Under the pieces are notes generated by a model, which was given only the letters and a program-made list of their open reading frames with translations, did not search any database and was not told the DNA's origin. This document shows positions 1-8,975 of a stretch of DNA of 43,963 nucleotides, piece by piece. Each line of letters opens with the position of its first letter. Positions within the stretch are counted from its first letter, which is position 1. This DNA is from Pseudogracilibacillus sp037892545 (GTDB taxonomy: Bacteria; Bacillota; Bacilli; Bacillales; Amphibacillaceae), in the NCBI RefSeq assembly GCF_037892545.1, contig NZ_JBBKBG010000022.1, forward strand, positions 1 to 43,963, written 5' to 3'. Both the position numbers and the translations under genes were made by a program.

Positions 1-105
1 TTTAGTTCCACACAAAAATCGTACTCTGTTTCTTTATTGACTCGTTTACTTTTATTTAATATACAATGTTGTTATAATATGAGAAGTAGTTTTAGTAAAA
101 TATCA

Positions 106-136
106 TTTTTTATATGTTATTTTATTGTGCTATACT
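106..136 (+). promoter_or_regulatory. Candidate promoter for the hepS-menG-hepT unit
   Basis: A TATACT hexamer at 131-136 is preceded by TGC, forming an extended -10 element. No good -35 is present, only a T-rich stretch near 106-111. A second TATAAT at 73-78 lies further upstream. The position about 30 bases before the hepS start fits a sigma-A promoter; this is an inference from the motif alone. Confidence 0.4.
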
Positions 137-164
137 ATGAGTAATGAGGAATAGAAGGGCATAG

Positions 165-947
165 GTGGTTTACGTGCGCACTTTAAGTTCGAAAGTTAAT
201 GAAATTGAAACAATGATATATAATAAAACAGAGCATCCATACGTGGAGAGATTTATTCAAAAGCCCTTTATCGATTCAGATAAATTATTTGTGTTACATC
301 ACTTATATGAAAAATCTTCTGTAAAGGACGATCTAAAACAACCATATATAGTATCCATTATGCTTGTTCAAATGGCATTAGATACACATGAAACCATTCC
401 ATCAGAATTTTCAACTCCTATGCAAGAAACGACAAAACAAATTACTGTTTTAGCAGGAGACTTTTATAGTGGGCTATACTATTACTTATTAGCAGACTTG
501 GAAGATATCTCAATGATTCGAACGTTAGCACATGCGATCGAGCAAATTAACGAAGCAAAAATGAAGTTATATAAAAATGATTGTGTCTCATTTGATTCAT
601 TCGTACAAACGATTGAAAAAATAGAGACTTTCTTATTGGAAGCAGTCGTCCATGAAATAGGAATGGATACGGAGATGTTTTCGATTATTAAGCAATTTTT
701 AACATTGCGTCGTCTAATGACAGAAAATGAAAAATGGATGAATGGACAAGTCTCTTATATTGAACAGTTTGCACGACAATATTTGTCTCATCTGCAAATG
801 GAGCAATACGTTAAAGAAGAAATGAACCACTTTAAAGAAAAATTCATCGAACAATTGAAACATTCAGTTGTAGACATAGAGTTGCGGAATTATATGTGTG
901 AAAAATTAAACGTTACGATAGATACAACGGCTGTGGAAGAAGGGTAA
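165..947 (+). CDS. hepS: Heptaprenyl diphosphate synthase component 1 (HepS)
   Basis: Small regulatory subunit of the two-component heptaprenyl diphosphate synthase that makes the C35 side chain of menaquinone-7; it works with HepT encoded two genes downstream. The 260-residue protein is close to the family length, mostly alpha-helical, and lacks the DDxxD motifs, as expected for this subunit. Recognition rests on the N-terminal region with the HPYVERFI stretch and on the hepS-menG-hepT order typical of Bacillaceae. Start choice is ambiguous: GTG 165 follows an AGAAGGG at 153-159, while in-frame GTG 174 follows AGGTGG at 163-168. The stop is 5 bases before menG, indicating cotranscription. 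Confidence 0.88.
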   Translation: MVYVRTLSSKVNEIETMIYNKTEHPYVERFIQKPFIDSDKLFVLHHLYEKSSVKDDLKQPYIVSIMLVQMALDTHETIPSEFSTPMQETTKQITVLAGDFYSGLYYYLLADLEDISMIRTLAHAIEQINEAKMKLYKNDCVSFDSFVQTIEKIETFLLEAVVHEIGMDTEMFSIIKQFLTLRRLMTENEKWMNGQVSYIEQFARQYLSHLQMEQYVKEEMNHFKEKFIEQLKHSVVDIELRNYMCEKLNVTIDTTAVEEG

Positions 948-952
948 TAGAG

Positions 953-1660
953 ATGACTGGACAAACAAAAGAAGAACGAGTACATGGTGTGTTTGAAAAG
1001 ATTTCAGAGCAATATGATACGATGAATTCGATTATTTCTTTCAAACGTCATATCGCTTGGAGAAAAAACGTCATGAAAAAAATGGACGTAGAAAAAGGTG
1101 CAAAAGCATTGGATATATGCACTGGAACAGGAGATTGGGCATTAGCACTTGCTGAAGCAGTAGGCCCTAGTGGAGAAGTGATAGGACTTGACTTCAGTGA
1201 AAATATGTTAAAAGTTGCACAAGAGAAAAAGAAAAATGCTCATGTAGAACATGTAACATTTATTCAAGGAAATGCAATGGAACTTCCGTTTGACGATAAT
1301 TCCTTTGACTATGTTACGATAGGGTTTGGCTTACGAAATGTACCAGATTACAACCAAGTCATTCAAGAAATGTATCGTGTGGTGAAGCCTGGTGGGAAGG
1401 TTGTTTGTCTAGAAACATCACAACCGACTTTAATAGGCTATCGACAATTATATTTATTATATTTTCGTTTTATTATGCCACTGTTCGGTAAAATATTTGC
1501 GAAAAGTTATGATGAGTATTCATGGCTCCAAGAATCAGCAAGAGATTTTCCAGATAAACAAACATTGAAAGAAATGTTTCACCGAGTAGGATTTCCAGAA
1601 GTGTATGTGAAAGGGTATTCGGGTGGTGTCGCTGCAATGCATATGGCGATTAAACGATGA
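953..1660 (+). CDS. menG: Demethylmenaquinone methyltransferase (MenG/UbiE)
   Basis: SAM-dependent C-methylation of demethylmenaquinone, the last step of menaquinone synthesis. The 235-residue protein shows the UbiE N-terminal signature (VFEKISEQYDTMNSIIS, about 13-29), the SAM-binding glycine motif LDICTGTG at 53-60, and the GFGLRNVPD motif near residue 125. It sits between the two subunits of the heptaprenyl diphosphate synthase, so side-chain synthesis and quinone methylation are coexpressed. Length and gene order match B. subtilis. Confidence 0.96.
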   Translation: MTGQTKEERVHGVFEKISEQYDTMNSIISFKRHIAWRKNVMKKMDVEKGAKALDICTGTGDWALALAEAVGPSGEVIGLDFSENMLKVAQEKKKNAHVEHVTFIQGNAMELPFDDNSFDYVTIGFGLRNVPDYNQVIQEMYRVVKPGGKVVCLETSQPTLIGYRQLYLLYFRFIMPLFGKIFAKSYDEYSWLQESARDFPDKQTLKEMFHRVGFPEVYVKGYSGGVAAMHMAIKR

Positions 1661-1701
1661 AAAGCTACGAATTGATTTTTATAATAAAAAGGTGAAATGT
1701 A

Positions 1702-2679
1702 ATGAAACTTGCAAATATTTATGGCTTTTTAAGAAAAGACCTACAAGAAATCGAAAATGAATTAGCGAATACAATTGATGCAGAGCATCCTCTATTGAAA
1801 GAAGCTTCTATTCAACTGTTGCGTGCGGGCGGGAAAAGAATCCGTCCAGTTTTTGTTTTATTAGCAGGCCATTTCGGTCAATTTAAAGAACATGAAATAC
1901 ATATTAAAAAAGTAGCAGTCGCCTTAGAATTAATTCATATGGCAACACTTGTACATGATGATGTTGTAGATGATGCAGACTTACGACGTGGAAAACCAAC
2001 TGTAAAGCAATTGTATGGAGACAGAGCAGCAATGTATACAGGTGACTATATGCTTGCAAAGTCATTAACATTAATTACAGAAGTGGAAAATCCATCTTTA
2101 CATAAAACATTATCCAAAACATTAGTGAAAGTTGTAGAAGGCGAAATCGCTCAAATAGAAGATAAATATAATGTGGAACAAGATTTACGTAATTATTTAC
2201 GACGAATTAAACGAAAAACAGCTTTACTTATTGCAACGAGTTGTAAATTAGGTGCAATTGCAAGTGGAGCTACAAAAAAGGAAGCTAATTTATTGTATCG
2301 GTATGGATACAATGTAGGGATGTCCTTCCAAATTATTGATGACATATTAGATTTTACTGCTTCGGAAAAAGAACTTGGAAAACCAACGGGAAGTGATCTC
2401 ATTCAAGGGAACGTTACTTTGCCAATTTTATATGCAATGGAAAATGAACGTTTTTATTCCCGATTATCTTCTTTATTTGATGAACCGAATAAAGTAAATG
2501 AATCCAATATTAATGTTATTTTAGAAGAGTTAAAAGAGACCGATGCGATTGATCGTTCCTATCATTTAAGTAATTTATATTTACAAAAAGCTCTACACTG
2601 TTTAGACAGTTTACCAATGAACAAAGCTCGAAAAACATTAGAAACAATTGCTAAGCTTATTGGAAAGAGAAGATTTTAA
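1702..2679 (+). CDS. hepT: Heptaprenyl diphosphate synthase component 2 (HepT)
   Basis: Catalytic trans-prenyltransferase subunit that extends farnesyl diphosphate with isopentenyl diphosphate to heptaprenyl diphosphate for menaquinone. The 325-residue protein carries GGKRIRP at 43-49, the first aspartate-rich motif DDVVDD at 86-91 followed by LRRG, and the second motif DDILD at 213-217. The start ATG follows AAAAGGTGAAATGTA. It lies 41 bases after menG, with no terminator between them. Confidence 0.96.
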   Translation: MKLANIYGFLRKDLQEIENELANTIDAEHPLLKEASIQLLRAGGKRIRPVFVLLAGHFGQFKEHEIHIKKVAVALELIHMATLVHDDVVDDADLRRGKPTVKQLYGDRAAMYTGDYMLAKSLTLITEVENPSLHKTLSKTLVKVVEGEIAQIEDKYNVEQDLRNYLRRIKRKTALLIATSCKLGAIASGATKKEANLLYRYGYNVGMSFQIIDDILDFTASEKELGKPTGSDLIQGNVTLPILYAMENERFYSRLSSLFDEPNKVNESNINVILEELKETDAIDRSYHLSNLYLQKALHCLDSLPMNKARKTLETIAKLIGKRRF

Positions 2680-2705
2680 CGTTTATCTTTAATTGTATTT
2701 AATGT

Positions 2706-2735
2706 CATAATTTGATAAAATTTTATCGAATTATG
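2706..2735 (+). repeat. 30-base AT-rich inverted repeat between hepT and ndk
   Basis: CATAATTTGATAAAA at 2706-2720 is followed immediately by its complement TTTTATCGAATTATG (2721-2735), with a single G:T mismatch. It can form a hairpin or serve as a symmetric protein site. A short T-rich stretch follows, so it may be a weak terminator for the hep operon; it also lies in the probable ndk promoter region. Confidence 0.6.
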
Positions 2736-2784
2736 TTATTTACACATAGGAGAAATTAATTTTACGAAAAGAGGAGAAATTATA

Positions 2785-3231
2785 ATGGAAAAATCTTTTA
2801 TCATGGTTAAACCTGACGGGGTACAAAGAGGATTAGTGGGAGAGATTGTAAACCGTTTTGAACAAAAAGGATTTAAATTAGTAAGTGCAAAATTAATGCA
2901 AGTTTCGACAGAATTAGCTGAAGAGCATTATGGTGAGCATAAAGAGCGACCTTTCTTTGGTGAATTAGTAGACTTTATTACTTCTGGACCAGTTTTTGCG
3001 ATGGTTTGGGAAGGGGAAGAAGTTATTAAAACTTCACGTAACATGATTGGAGCAACGAATCCACAAGAAGCTACTCCAGGTTCGATTCGTGGAGATTATG
3101 GACTAACAGTTGGAAAAAATATTATTCACGGTTCTGACTCACCTGAAAGTGCAGAGCGTGAAATCAATCTATGGTTTAACGAAAACGAAATTACATCGTA
3201 TACAAAGCAAGACCAAGATTGGATCTATTAA
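2785..3231 (+). CDS. ndk: Nucleoside diphosphate kinase
   Basis: Transfers the gamma-phosphate of ATP to nucleoside diphosphates through a phosphohistidine. The 148 residues match the family; the N-terminal FIMVKPDGVQRG motif and the active-site context NIIHGSDS (His115) are intact. A GAGGAG ribosome binding site at 2770-2775 lies 9 bases before the ATG. It is followed by an intrinsic terminator, so it ends the unit. Position after hepT is the B. subtilis order. Confidence 0.97.
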   Translation: MEKSFIMVKPDGVQRGLVGEIVNRFEQKGFKLVSAKLMQVSTELAEEHYGEHKERPFFGELVDFITSGPVFAMVWEGEEVIKTSRNMIGATNPQEATPGSIRGDYGLTVGKNIIHGSDSPESAEREINLWFNENEITSYTKQDQDWIY

Positions 3232-3242
3232 TAAACTAAGTG

Positions 3243-3281
3243 GCCTCTGTAATTTACGGAGGCTTTCTACTATTTATTTTT
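3243..3281 (+). terminator. Intrinsic terminator after ndk
   Basis: GCCTCTGT (3243-3250), loop AATTT, ACGGAGGC (3256-3263), then a T-rich tail to 3281. The 8-base stem contains one G-U pair. It separates ndk from cheR. Confidence 0.85.
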
Positions 3282-3297
3282 GAAAGAGGACATAGAA

Positions 3298-4083
3298 GTG
3301 GCAGATTATGACCAGTTTATAGCGAAGGTACATGATAAAACAGGGATCGATTTACAGTTGTATAAGGAACAACAAATGCGGAGAAGATTAACCTCATTAA
3401 GAAATAAACGTGGATATGCAACATTCGCCCAATATTTTGATGCAATGGTCAAAGACGCAACATTAATGAAAGAATTTTTGGATCGAATGACCATTAATGT
3501 GACAGAGTTTTATCGTAATCCCAAACGTTGGAATGTGTTACAAGAGAAAATCATTCCGAAATTAACAGATGGAAAGCATCAAATTAAAATATGGAGTGCT
3601 GCTTGTTCAACGGGGGAAGAACCGTACAGTTTAGCAATCATGTTAAAAGAATATTTTCCACAATTACGTGTAACGATATTGGCAACAGATTTAGATGATG
3701 AAGCATTAAGACGCGCAAAAGAGGCGAAATATGCTGCGATAGCGTTAAAAGATTTACCAAATGAATTAAAAAAGAAATATTTTACATATAAAAATAATGT
3801 GTATGAACTAAATCGTGACATAAGGTCCATGGTTACATTTAAAAAACATAATTTATTGCATGATATGTATCCGGCAAATAATGATTTAATCGTCTGTCGA
3901 AATGTCGTGATATACTTTACAGATGAAGCGAAAGCACAAGTGTATAAAAGTTTTAGTGAAGCGCTCGTTTCTAATGGCGTGCTTTTCGTTGGGAGTACAG
4001 AACAGATTTTTCAACCGAGTACATATGGTTTTAAAATATTAGATACATTTTTTTATGAAAAACAATCTTCGTATACAACATAG
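3298..4083 (+). CDS. cheR: Chemotaxis protein methyltransferase CheR
   Basis: SAM-dependent glutamate O-methyltransferase for methyl-accepting chemotaxis receptors. From GTG 3298 the product has 261 residues: N-terminal helical CheR_N region with YKEQQMRRRL, TEFYRN (about 69-74), the SAM motif AACSTGEEPYS (about 102-112) and CRNVVIYF (about 200-207). I chose GTG 3298 over TTG 3280 because an AAAGAGGA site at 3283-3290 is spaced 7 bases from it, and TTG 3280 falls in the preceding terminator tail. This predicts a motile organism; no other chemotaxis gene is in the window. Confidence 0.93.
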   Translation: MADYDQFIAKVHDKTGIDLQLYKEQQMRRRLTSLRNKRGYATFAQYFDAMVKDATLMKEFLDRMTINVTEFYRNPKRWNVLQEKIIPKLTDGKHQIKIWSAACSTGEEPYSLAIMLKEYFPQLRVTILATDLDDEALRRAKEAKYAAIALKDLPNELKKKYFTYKNNVYELNRDIRSMVTFKKHNLLHDMYPANNDLIVCRNVVIYFTDEAKAQVYKSFSEALVSNGVLFVGSTEQIFQPSTYGFKILDTFFYEKQSSYTT

Positions 4084-4142
4084 GGGTTCATCATCTATAC
4101 GTTCAAAATTTTAAAAATTCAATCTATTTAGAGGTGATAGAA

Positions 4143-5309
4143 GTGAGATATTTAACAGCTGGGGAATCACACGGGAAACAATTAACAACAATCATAGAAG
4201 GGATACCGGCACGTATGCCTTTATTGAAAAGTGATATTAATGCTTCGTTATTACGCCGTCAAAAAGGACATGGTCGTGGTCGACGTATGCAAATTGAAAA
4301 AGATTTAGTAGAAATTACGAGTGGTGTACGTCATGGATATACATTAGGCTCGCCAATCTCATTAACTGTAACTAATGATGATTATAAAGCCTGGGTAAGT
4401 ATTATGGGAGAAGATCCTATCGATGAAGATGAAAAAGTCCGTCGTGTCGTCACACGTCCAAGACCAGGACATGCAGATTTAAATGGTGCATTAAAATATG
4501 GTCACCGTGATATGCGTAATGTGTTAGAACGTTCATCTGCCCGTGAAACGACTATGCGTGTTGCAGCAGGCGCGGTTGCTAAAACATTGCTTCGTCATTT
4601 AGGCATTGAAGTTGTCGGTTATGTAAAGGAAATTGCAGGAATTAAAGCTAAAGAAGTGGAAGGACTTGATGCAAAAGAACGTTTTGAGATTTCAGATGCA
4701 TCACCAGTTCGTGTATTAGATAAAAATGTTGAACAAGAAATGATGGACTGTATTGACCAAGCAAAAGTTGATGGGGATTCCATTGGTGGTATTTGTGAAG
4801 TATATATTGAAGGAATGCCAGCTGGTGTTGGATCATATGTACATTATGACCGAAAATTAGATGCAAAATTAGCTAGTGCGGTAATGAGTATTAATGCTTT
4901 TAAAGGAGCCGAAATCGGAATTGGGTTCGAAGCTGCACGTAAAAACGGAAGTGAAGTACATGATGAGATCCTATGGGATGAAACACGCGGGTATTACAGA
5001 CGAACGAATAATTTAGGTGGATTTGAAGGTGGCATGACAAATGGAATGCCTATTGTGGTAAAAGGTGTGATGAAACCCATTCCTACACTTTATAAGCCAT
5101 TACAAAGTGTTGATATTGATACGAAAGAGCCATTTAATGCAAGTATCGAGCGTTCTGATTCATGTGCTGTTCCAGCAGCTTCCGTTGTGATGGAACATGT
5201 TGTCGCTTTTGAACTAGCTAAAGCAATTACAGAACAATTCCCAAGTGATAAATTTGATACATTAAAGAGAGCAATTGATGAATACCGCGAAGAAATAAGA
5301 GGGTTTTAA
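4143..5309 (+). CDS. aroC: Chorismate synthase
   Basis: Converts 5-enolpyruvylshikimate-3-phosphate to chorismate, using reduced FMN; final step of the shikimate pathway and source of aromatic amino acids, folate and menaquinone. The 388-residue product contains MRYLTAGESHG at the N-terminus, RRQKGHGRGRRMQIE, SGVRHGYTLGSPI and the RPGHADLNGALKYGHRD block with RSSARET. GTG 4143 is preferred over GTG 4134 because GAGGTGAT at 4131-4138 serves as its ribosome binding site and the family starts with MRYLTAGESHG. The stop overlaps aroB by one base. B. subtilis calls this gene aroF. Confidence 0.97.
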   Translation: MRYLTAGESHGKQLTTIIEGIPARMPLLKSDINASLLRRQKGHGRGRRMQIEKDLVEITSGVRHGYTLGSPISLTVTNDDYKAWVSIMGEDPIDEDEKVRRVVTRPRPGHADLNGALKYGHRDMRNVLERSSARETTMRVAAGAVAKTLLRHLGIEVVGYVKEIAGIKAKEVEGLDAKERFEISDASPVRVLDKNVEQEMMDCIDQAKVDGDSIGGICEVYIEGMPAGVGSYVHYDRKLDAKLASAVMSINAFKGAEIGIGFEAARKNGSEVHDEILWDETRGYYRRTNNLGGFEGGMTNGMPIVVKGVMKPIPTLYKPLQSVDIDTKEPFNASIERSDSCAVPAASVVMEHVVAFELAKAITEQFPSDKFDTLKRAIDEYREEIRGF

Positions 5310-6385
5310 TGATGAAAGAACTACATGTTCAAACGAGTACACATCCATATATGATTCATATAGGTGAACAAATTCGTTTCCACTTGAAAGATTATCTTGT
5401 GGAAACTTATTCATCTATTTTTATCATTACAGATGATACGATTGCCCCATTATATTTACAAGATGTGATATCAAACTTACAACATGAATCTGTCCATTTT
5501 GATATCATTCCTAGTGGAGAGGCATCTAAAAATATAGAAACGTATTATCGTCTACAAACAAAATTAATGGAAGCTCAATTAGATCGCAAATCATTGATCA
5601 TCGCATTAGGTGGTGGTGTTATCGGCGATTTGGCGGGATTTGTTGCAGCAACATTTATGCGTGGTATTGACTATGTTCAAGTACCGACAACCATTTTATC
5701 TCATGACAGTAGTGTCGGTGGGAAAGTTGCGATTAATCATGAATTAGGAAAAAATATGATTGGTTGTTTTTATCCGCCAAAAGCTGTTATATACGATATA
5801 ACGACATTACATACATTGCCAGCTCATGAAGTGCGTTCGGGCTATGCTGAGTTAATCAAAGAGGCATATATATATGATGAGGCTTTTGTACAAGAACTAT
5901 TTACGTGTAATTTACAGAATATTAATAACTTGCCGTTAATTGATCATTTATATAGAGGCATAGCAATAAAAGCAAATATTGTTGAACAAGATGAAAAAGA
6001 ATCAAATATTCGTATGTTTTTAAATTTTGGACATACGTTAGCTCATGCCATTGAAGCTTCACTAGGTTATGGCAAAATTACACATGGAGAAGCCGTGGCG
6101 ATTGGTATGTTATTTGCACTTTATATAAGTGAGAAAAAATATCAAACACCCTTACAATTACCATCATATTTTAATTGGTTAAAACGAAATGGCTATCGTA
6201 TGACATTGCCAGCTATACCGTTTGATCAAATTATTCAATTAATGAAACTAGATAAAAAGGCACAGTTTGGAACGATTCAAATGGTCTTATTGGAAAGAAT
6301 AGGAAAGCCATTGATTGTTCCGATGACAGAAAATGAAATAGCAAACTATCTTCGTTCATTTAAAGAGGAGTGGAATATATCATGA
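5309..6385 (+). CDS. aroB: 3-dehydroquinate synthase
   Basis: NAD- and metal-dependent cyclisation of DAHP to 3-dehydroquinate, the second shikimate step. 358 residues, family length. The nucleotide-binding GGGVIGDLAG at 101-110, the PTTILSHDSSVGGK block at about 126-139, the RSGYAELIKE segment and the NFGHTLAHAIE metal-ligand region are present. Starts at ATG 5309 or 5312 in the TAATGATG junction with aroC, so translation is probably coupled. It overlaps aroH by four bases. Confidence 0.97.
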   Translation: MMKELHVQTSTHPYMIHIGEQIRFHLKDYLVETYSSIFIITDDTIAPLYLQDVISNLQHESVHFDIIPSGEASKNIETYYRLQTKLMEAQLDRKSLIIALGGGVIGDLAGFVAATFMRGIDYVQVPTTILSHDSSVGGKVAINHELGKNMIGCFYPPKAVIYDITTLHTLPAHEVRSGYAELIKEAYIYDEAFVQELFTCNLQNINNLPLIDHLYRGIAIKANIVEQDEKESNIRMFLNFGHTLAHAIEASLGYGKITHGEAVAIGMLFALYISEKKYQTPLQLPSYFNWLKRNGYRMTLPAIPFDQIIQLMKLDKKAQFGTIQMVLLERIGKPLIVPMTENEIANYLRSFKEEWNIS

Positions 6386-6753
6386 CGAGAGGGTTTCGAG
6401 GTGCAACGACAGTTACTGAAAATAATGCAAATGAAATTTTGCATGAAACAGCAAAACTAGTAAAAGAAATGGTACGTGTCAATGGGATTCAACCAGATGA
6501 TATATCCCATGTATTTTTTTCTGTGACAGATGATTTAAATGCTAGTTTTCCAGCAAAAGCAGCTAGGGAACTAGATGGATGGACACATGTGCCGGTTATG
6601 TGTATGCGTGAAATTGACGTACCTAATAGTTTACCAAAATGTATTCGAGTCATGTTAGTAGCGACAACACCGTTAAAACAACATGAAGTGACACATATAT
6701 TTTTAAATGATGCGATAAAATTACGACCAGATTTGATAGAAGGTGAACAATAA
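6382..6753 (+). CDS. aroH: Chorismate mutase, AroH type
   Basis: Monofunctional chorismate mutase of the trimeric AroH fold that makes prephenate for tyrosine and phenylalanine. 123 residues. It begins MTRGFRGATTV, carrying the active-site RGxRGATT segment, and has FPAKAARELDGW and the later CIRVM with the catalytic arginine. ATG 6382 overlaps the aroB stop (ATGA); in-frame GTG 6370 is disfavoured because it would sit inside the AAAGAGGAG ribosome binding site. hisC follows directly, whereas in B. subtilis the trp operon lies here. Confidence 0.95.
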   Translation: MTRGFRGATTVTENNANEILHETAKLVKEMVRVNGIQPDDISHVFFSVTDDLNASFPAKAARELDGWTHVPVMCMREIDVPNSLPKCIRVMLVATTPLKQHEVTHIFLNDAIKLRPDLIEGEQ

Positions 6754-7847
6754 TGACAGTTGGTAAATCGGTATTACAACATATGCAACCATATAAACAA
6801 GGAATGCAAATTGATGAGGTGAAACGTTTATATGGATTGAGTGATATTGTGAAATTAGCTTCAAATGAAAATCCGTTCGGCTTTTCTAGTAAAGTAAAAG
6901 AAGCATTCGAAACATATTCATTTGAAATGGAAATGTATCCTGATGGATATGCTTATGATTTACGTAAAAAACTAGCTGGAAAATTACAGATACAAGATGA
7001 TCAACTTGTTTTTGGTAGTGGTTCAGACGAGCTTATCGCCATTATTTGTCGCACATTTTTACATGAAGGAACAAATACAGTGATGGCGTCACCCACTTTT
7101 TCACAATATCGACATAGTGCCATCATTGAGGGGGCGGAAGTGAGAGAAGTATCGACTGTAAACGGTCGTCATCAACTTGATGACATGTTGCAACAAATCG
7201 ATGAAAATACAAAAGTTGTATGGTTATGTACACCTGATAATCCATCAGGAGAGTTGATAGAAGAAAAGGACTTCCTTTCATTTATACAAAAGTGCCCATC
7301 AGAAACAGTTGTCGTTTTAGATGAAGCATATTATGAGTTTGTAGATCAAGATAAACGTTATAATTTATTAAAAAATCTTGCATCATTTCCAAACTTAATC
7401 GTTTTAAGAACTTTTTCGAAAGCATATGGATTAGCGAATTTGCGACTCGGTTATGCTATTGCGAATGAGCACATCGCTAATTTATTAAATGTGGTACGTA
7501 GTCCGTTTAATACAACGTCCTTATCCCAATATTTAGCGGCAGTTGCGTTAGATGATAGCGACTTTGTTCAAAAAACGAAAAAGTTAAATGACGAAATAAA
7601 AGCATCGTTTCAAGCGTTTTTAGATGATATTGGCTGGACCTATAATGAGTCACATACGAACTTTTTATTAGTACATACGCCCATAAATGGAAATGAAATG
7701 ACGCAATATTTATTAGAGAATGGATATATTGTACGTTCTGGTGAACTTTTAGGTTATCCAAACACGGTACGAATAACGATTGGTACAAAAGAACAAATGG
7801 ATGGCTTACAAAATGTCATACGTAAATTTCAAACACAGCAAAAGTAA
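6753..7847 (+). CDS. hisC: Histidinol-phosphate / aromatic aminotransferase
   Basis: PLP-dependent aminotransferase acting on imidazole-acetol phosphate and, in Bacillus, on phenylpyruvate and hydroxyphenylpyruvate. 364 residues with ASNENPFG near 36-43, TPDNPSG at 160-166, LDEAYYEF at about 189-196 and the PLP lysine in FSKAYGLANLRLG (Lys223). The start overlaps the aroH stop by one base. Its location next to tyrA and aroH suggests its aromatic aminotransferase role at this locus; no his genes are in the window. Confidence 0.95.
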   Translation: MTVGKSVLQHMQPYKQGMQIDEVKRLYGLSDIVKLASNENPFGFSSKVKEAFETYSFEMEMYPDGYAYDLRKKLAGKLQIQDDQLVFGSGSDELIAIICRTFLHEGTNTVMASPTFSQYRHSAIIEGAEVREVSTVNGRHQLDDMLQQIDENTKVVWLCTPDNPSGELIEEKDFLSFIQKCPSETVVVLDEAYYEFVDQDKRYNLLKNLASFPNLIVLRTFSKAYGLANLRLGYAIANEHIANLLNVVRSPFNTTSLSQYLAAVALDDSDFVQKTKKLNDEIKASFQAFLDDIGWTYNESHTNFLLVHTPINGNEMTQYLLENGYIVRSGELLGYPNTVRITIGTKEQMDGLQNVIRKFQTQQK

Positions 7848-7859
7848 TGAGGTATACAG

Positions 7860-8957
7860 ATGAAAAAAATTTTAGTAGCAGGTTTAGGATTGATTGGTGG
7901 GTCAATTGCAAAAGCGTTGAATGGAGTAGAAGGTCGTTACGTAATCGGATATGACGTAAATGAAGCATCGTTAAAATATGCAGAAGAAACAGGGATGATT
8001 GCGGAATCAGAGACAGATTTTGAAACCGCATGTAAAAAGGCAGAAATCATCATTCTTGCGGCACCTATTTCAGCAACGATTCAATTAATGGAGAAAATTG
8101 CACATATATCTTTCGATCATCCCGTAATTGTCACAGACGTTAGCTCTGTAAAAGGTTCTATTTTACAAACATCCGATAGATTAGTAAATGACCAGGTAAC
8201 TTTCATTGGTGGACATCCAATGGCAGGGTCACATAAAACTGGTGTGGAGGCGGCGAAAGAACATTTATTTGAAAATGCAATTTATGTATTAACACCACCA
8301 ACTGACTGCGCAAAACAAAAAGTAGATACGTTAAAAGAAGTATTAGCTCCAACAAAATGTAACTTTATGATATTAGAGCCAAATGAACATGATGAAATGA
8401 CGAGTGTTATTTCTCACTTTCCTCATTTAATTGCCTCTTCACTTGTGCATCAAGCGAGAAAATGGGAGCAAGTACATGAATATTTACCTGAACTTGCAGC
8501 AGGTGGATTTCGTGATATTACGAGAATAGCATCAAGTAATCCGAAAATGTGGCAAGATATTTTTCAACATAATGGGCAAAAAATGTCTAAACTATTACAA
8601 GATTGGATTAATGAAATGGTTACATTGAAAGAATTTCTTGATAAAAATAGTGCTGATGAGATGATTCAATATTTAGAACAGGCAAAACAATATCGAGATG
8701 GACTTGGGGAGAAAAAGACGCGTGGTGCATTACCGTCGTTTTACGATATGTATGTAGATGTTAAAGATGAGCCTGGATCTATCGCAAAGGTAGTACAGTT
8801 ATTAGCGGATGCTTCAATTAGTTTAAAAAATATCCGCATATTAGAAATTCGAGATAATGTGAATGGTGCATTACGTTTAAGCGTGACAACGGAAAAAGAT
8901 CGCCAACGTGCGATTACATTACTAAAGGAAAATGATTATGAAGTTACAGTGGAATAG
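7860..8957 (+). CDS. tyrA: Prephenate dehydrogenase with C-terminal ACT domain
   Basis: NAD-dependent oxidative decarboxylation of prephenate to 4-hydroxyphenylpyruvate, for tyrosine. 365 residues: Rossmann motif GLGLIGGS at 8-15, VTDVSSVKG and GGHPMAGSHKTGV in the catalytic domain, and an ACT domain from about residue 295 (DEPGSIAKVVQLL, ISLKNIRI), the likely site of tyrosine feedback control. It starts 12 bases after hisC. Confidence 0.96.
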   Translation: MKKILVAGLGLIGGSIAKALNGVEGRYVIGYDVNEASLKYAEETGMIAESETDFETACKKAEIIILAAPISATIQLMEKIAHISFDHPVIVTDVSSVKGSILQTSDRLVNDQVTFIGGHPMAGSHKTGVEAAKEHLFENAIYVLTPPTDCAKQKVDTLKEVLAPTKCNFMILEPNEHDEMTSVISHFPHLIASSLVHQARKWEQVHEYLPELAAGGFRDITRIASSNPKMWQDIFQHNGQKMSKLLQDWINEMVTLKEFLDKNSADEMIQYLEQAKQYRDGLGEKKTRGALPSFYDMYVDVKDEPGSIAKVVQLLADASISLKNIRILEIRDNVNGALRLSVTTEKDRQRAITLLKENDYEVTVE

Positions 8958-8975
8958 TAGAAAGGGGCACTATAT

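Noticed and set aside
3280..3297. N-terminal extension of CheR from TTG 3280
   Set aside because: The extension begins in the ndk terminator tail and lacks a ribosome binding site, whereas GTG 3298 has a well-placed AAAGAGGA.
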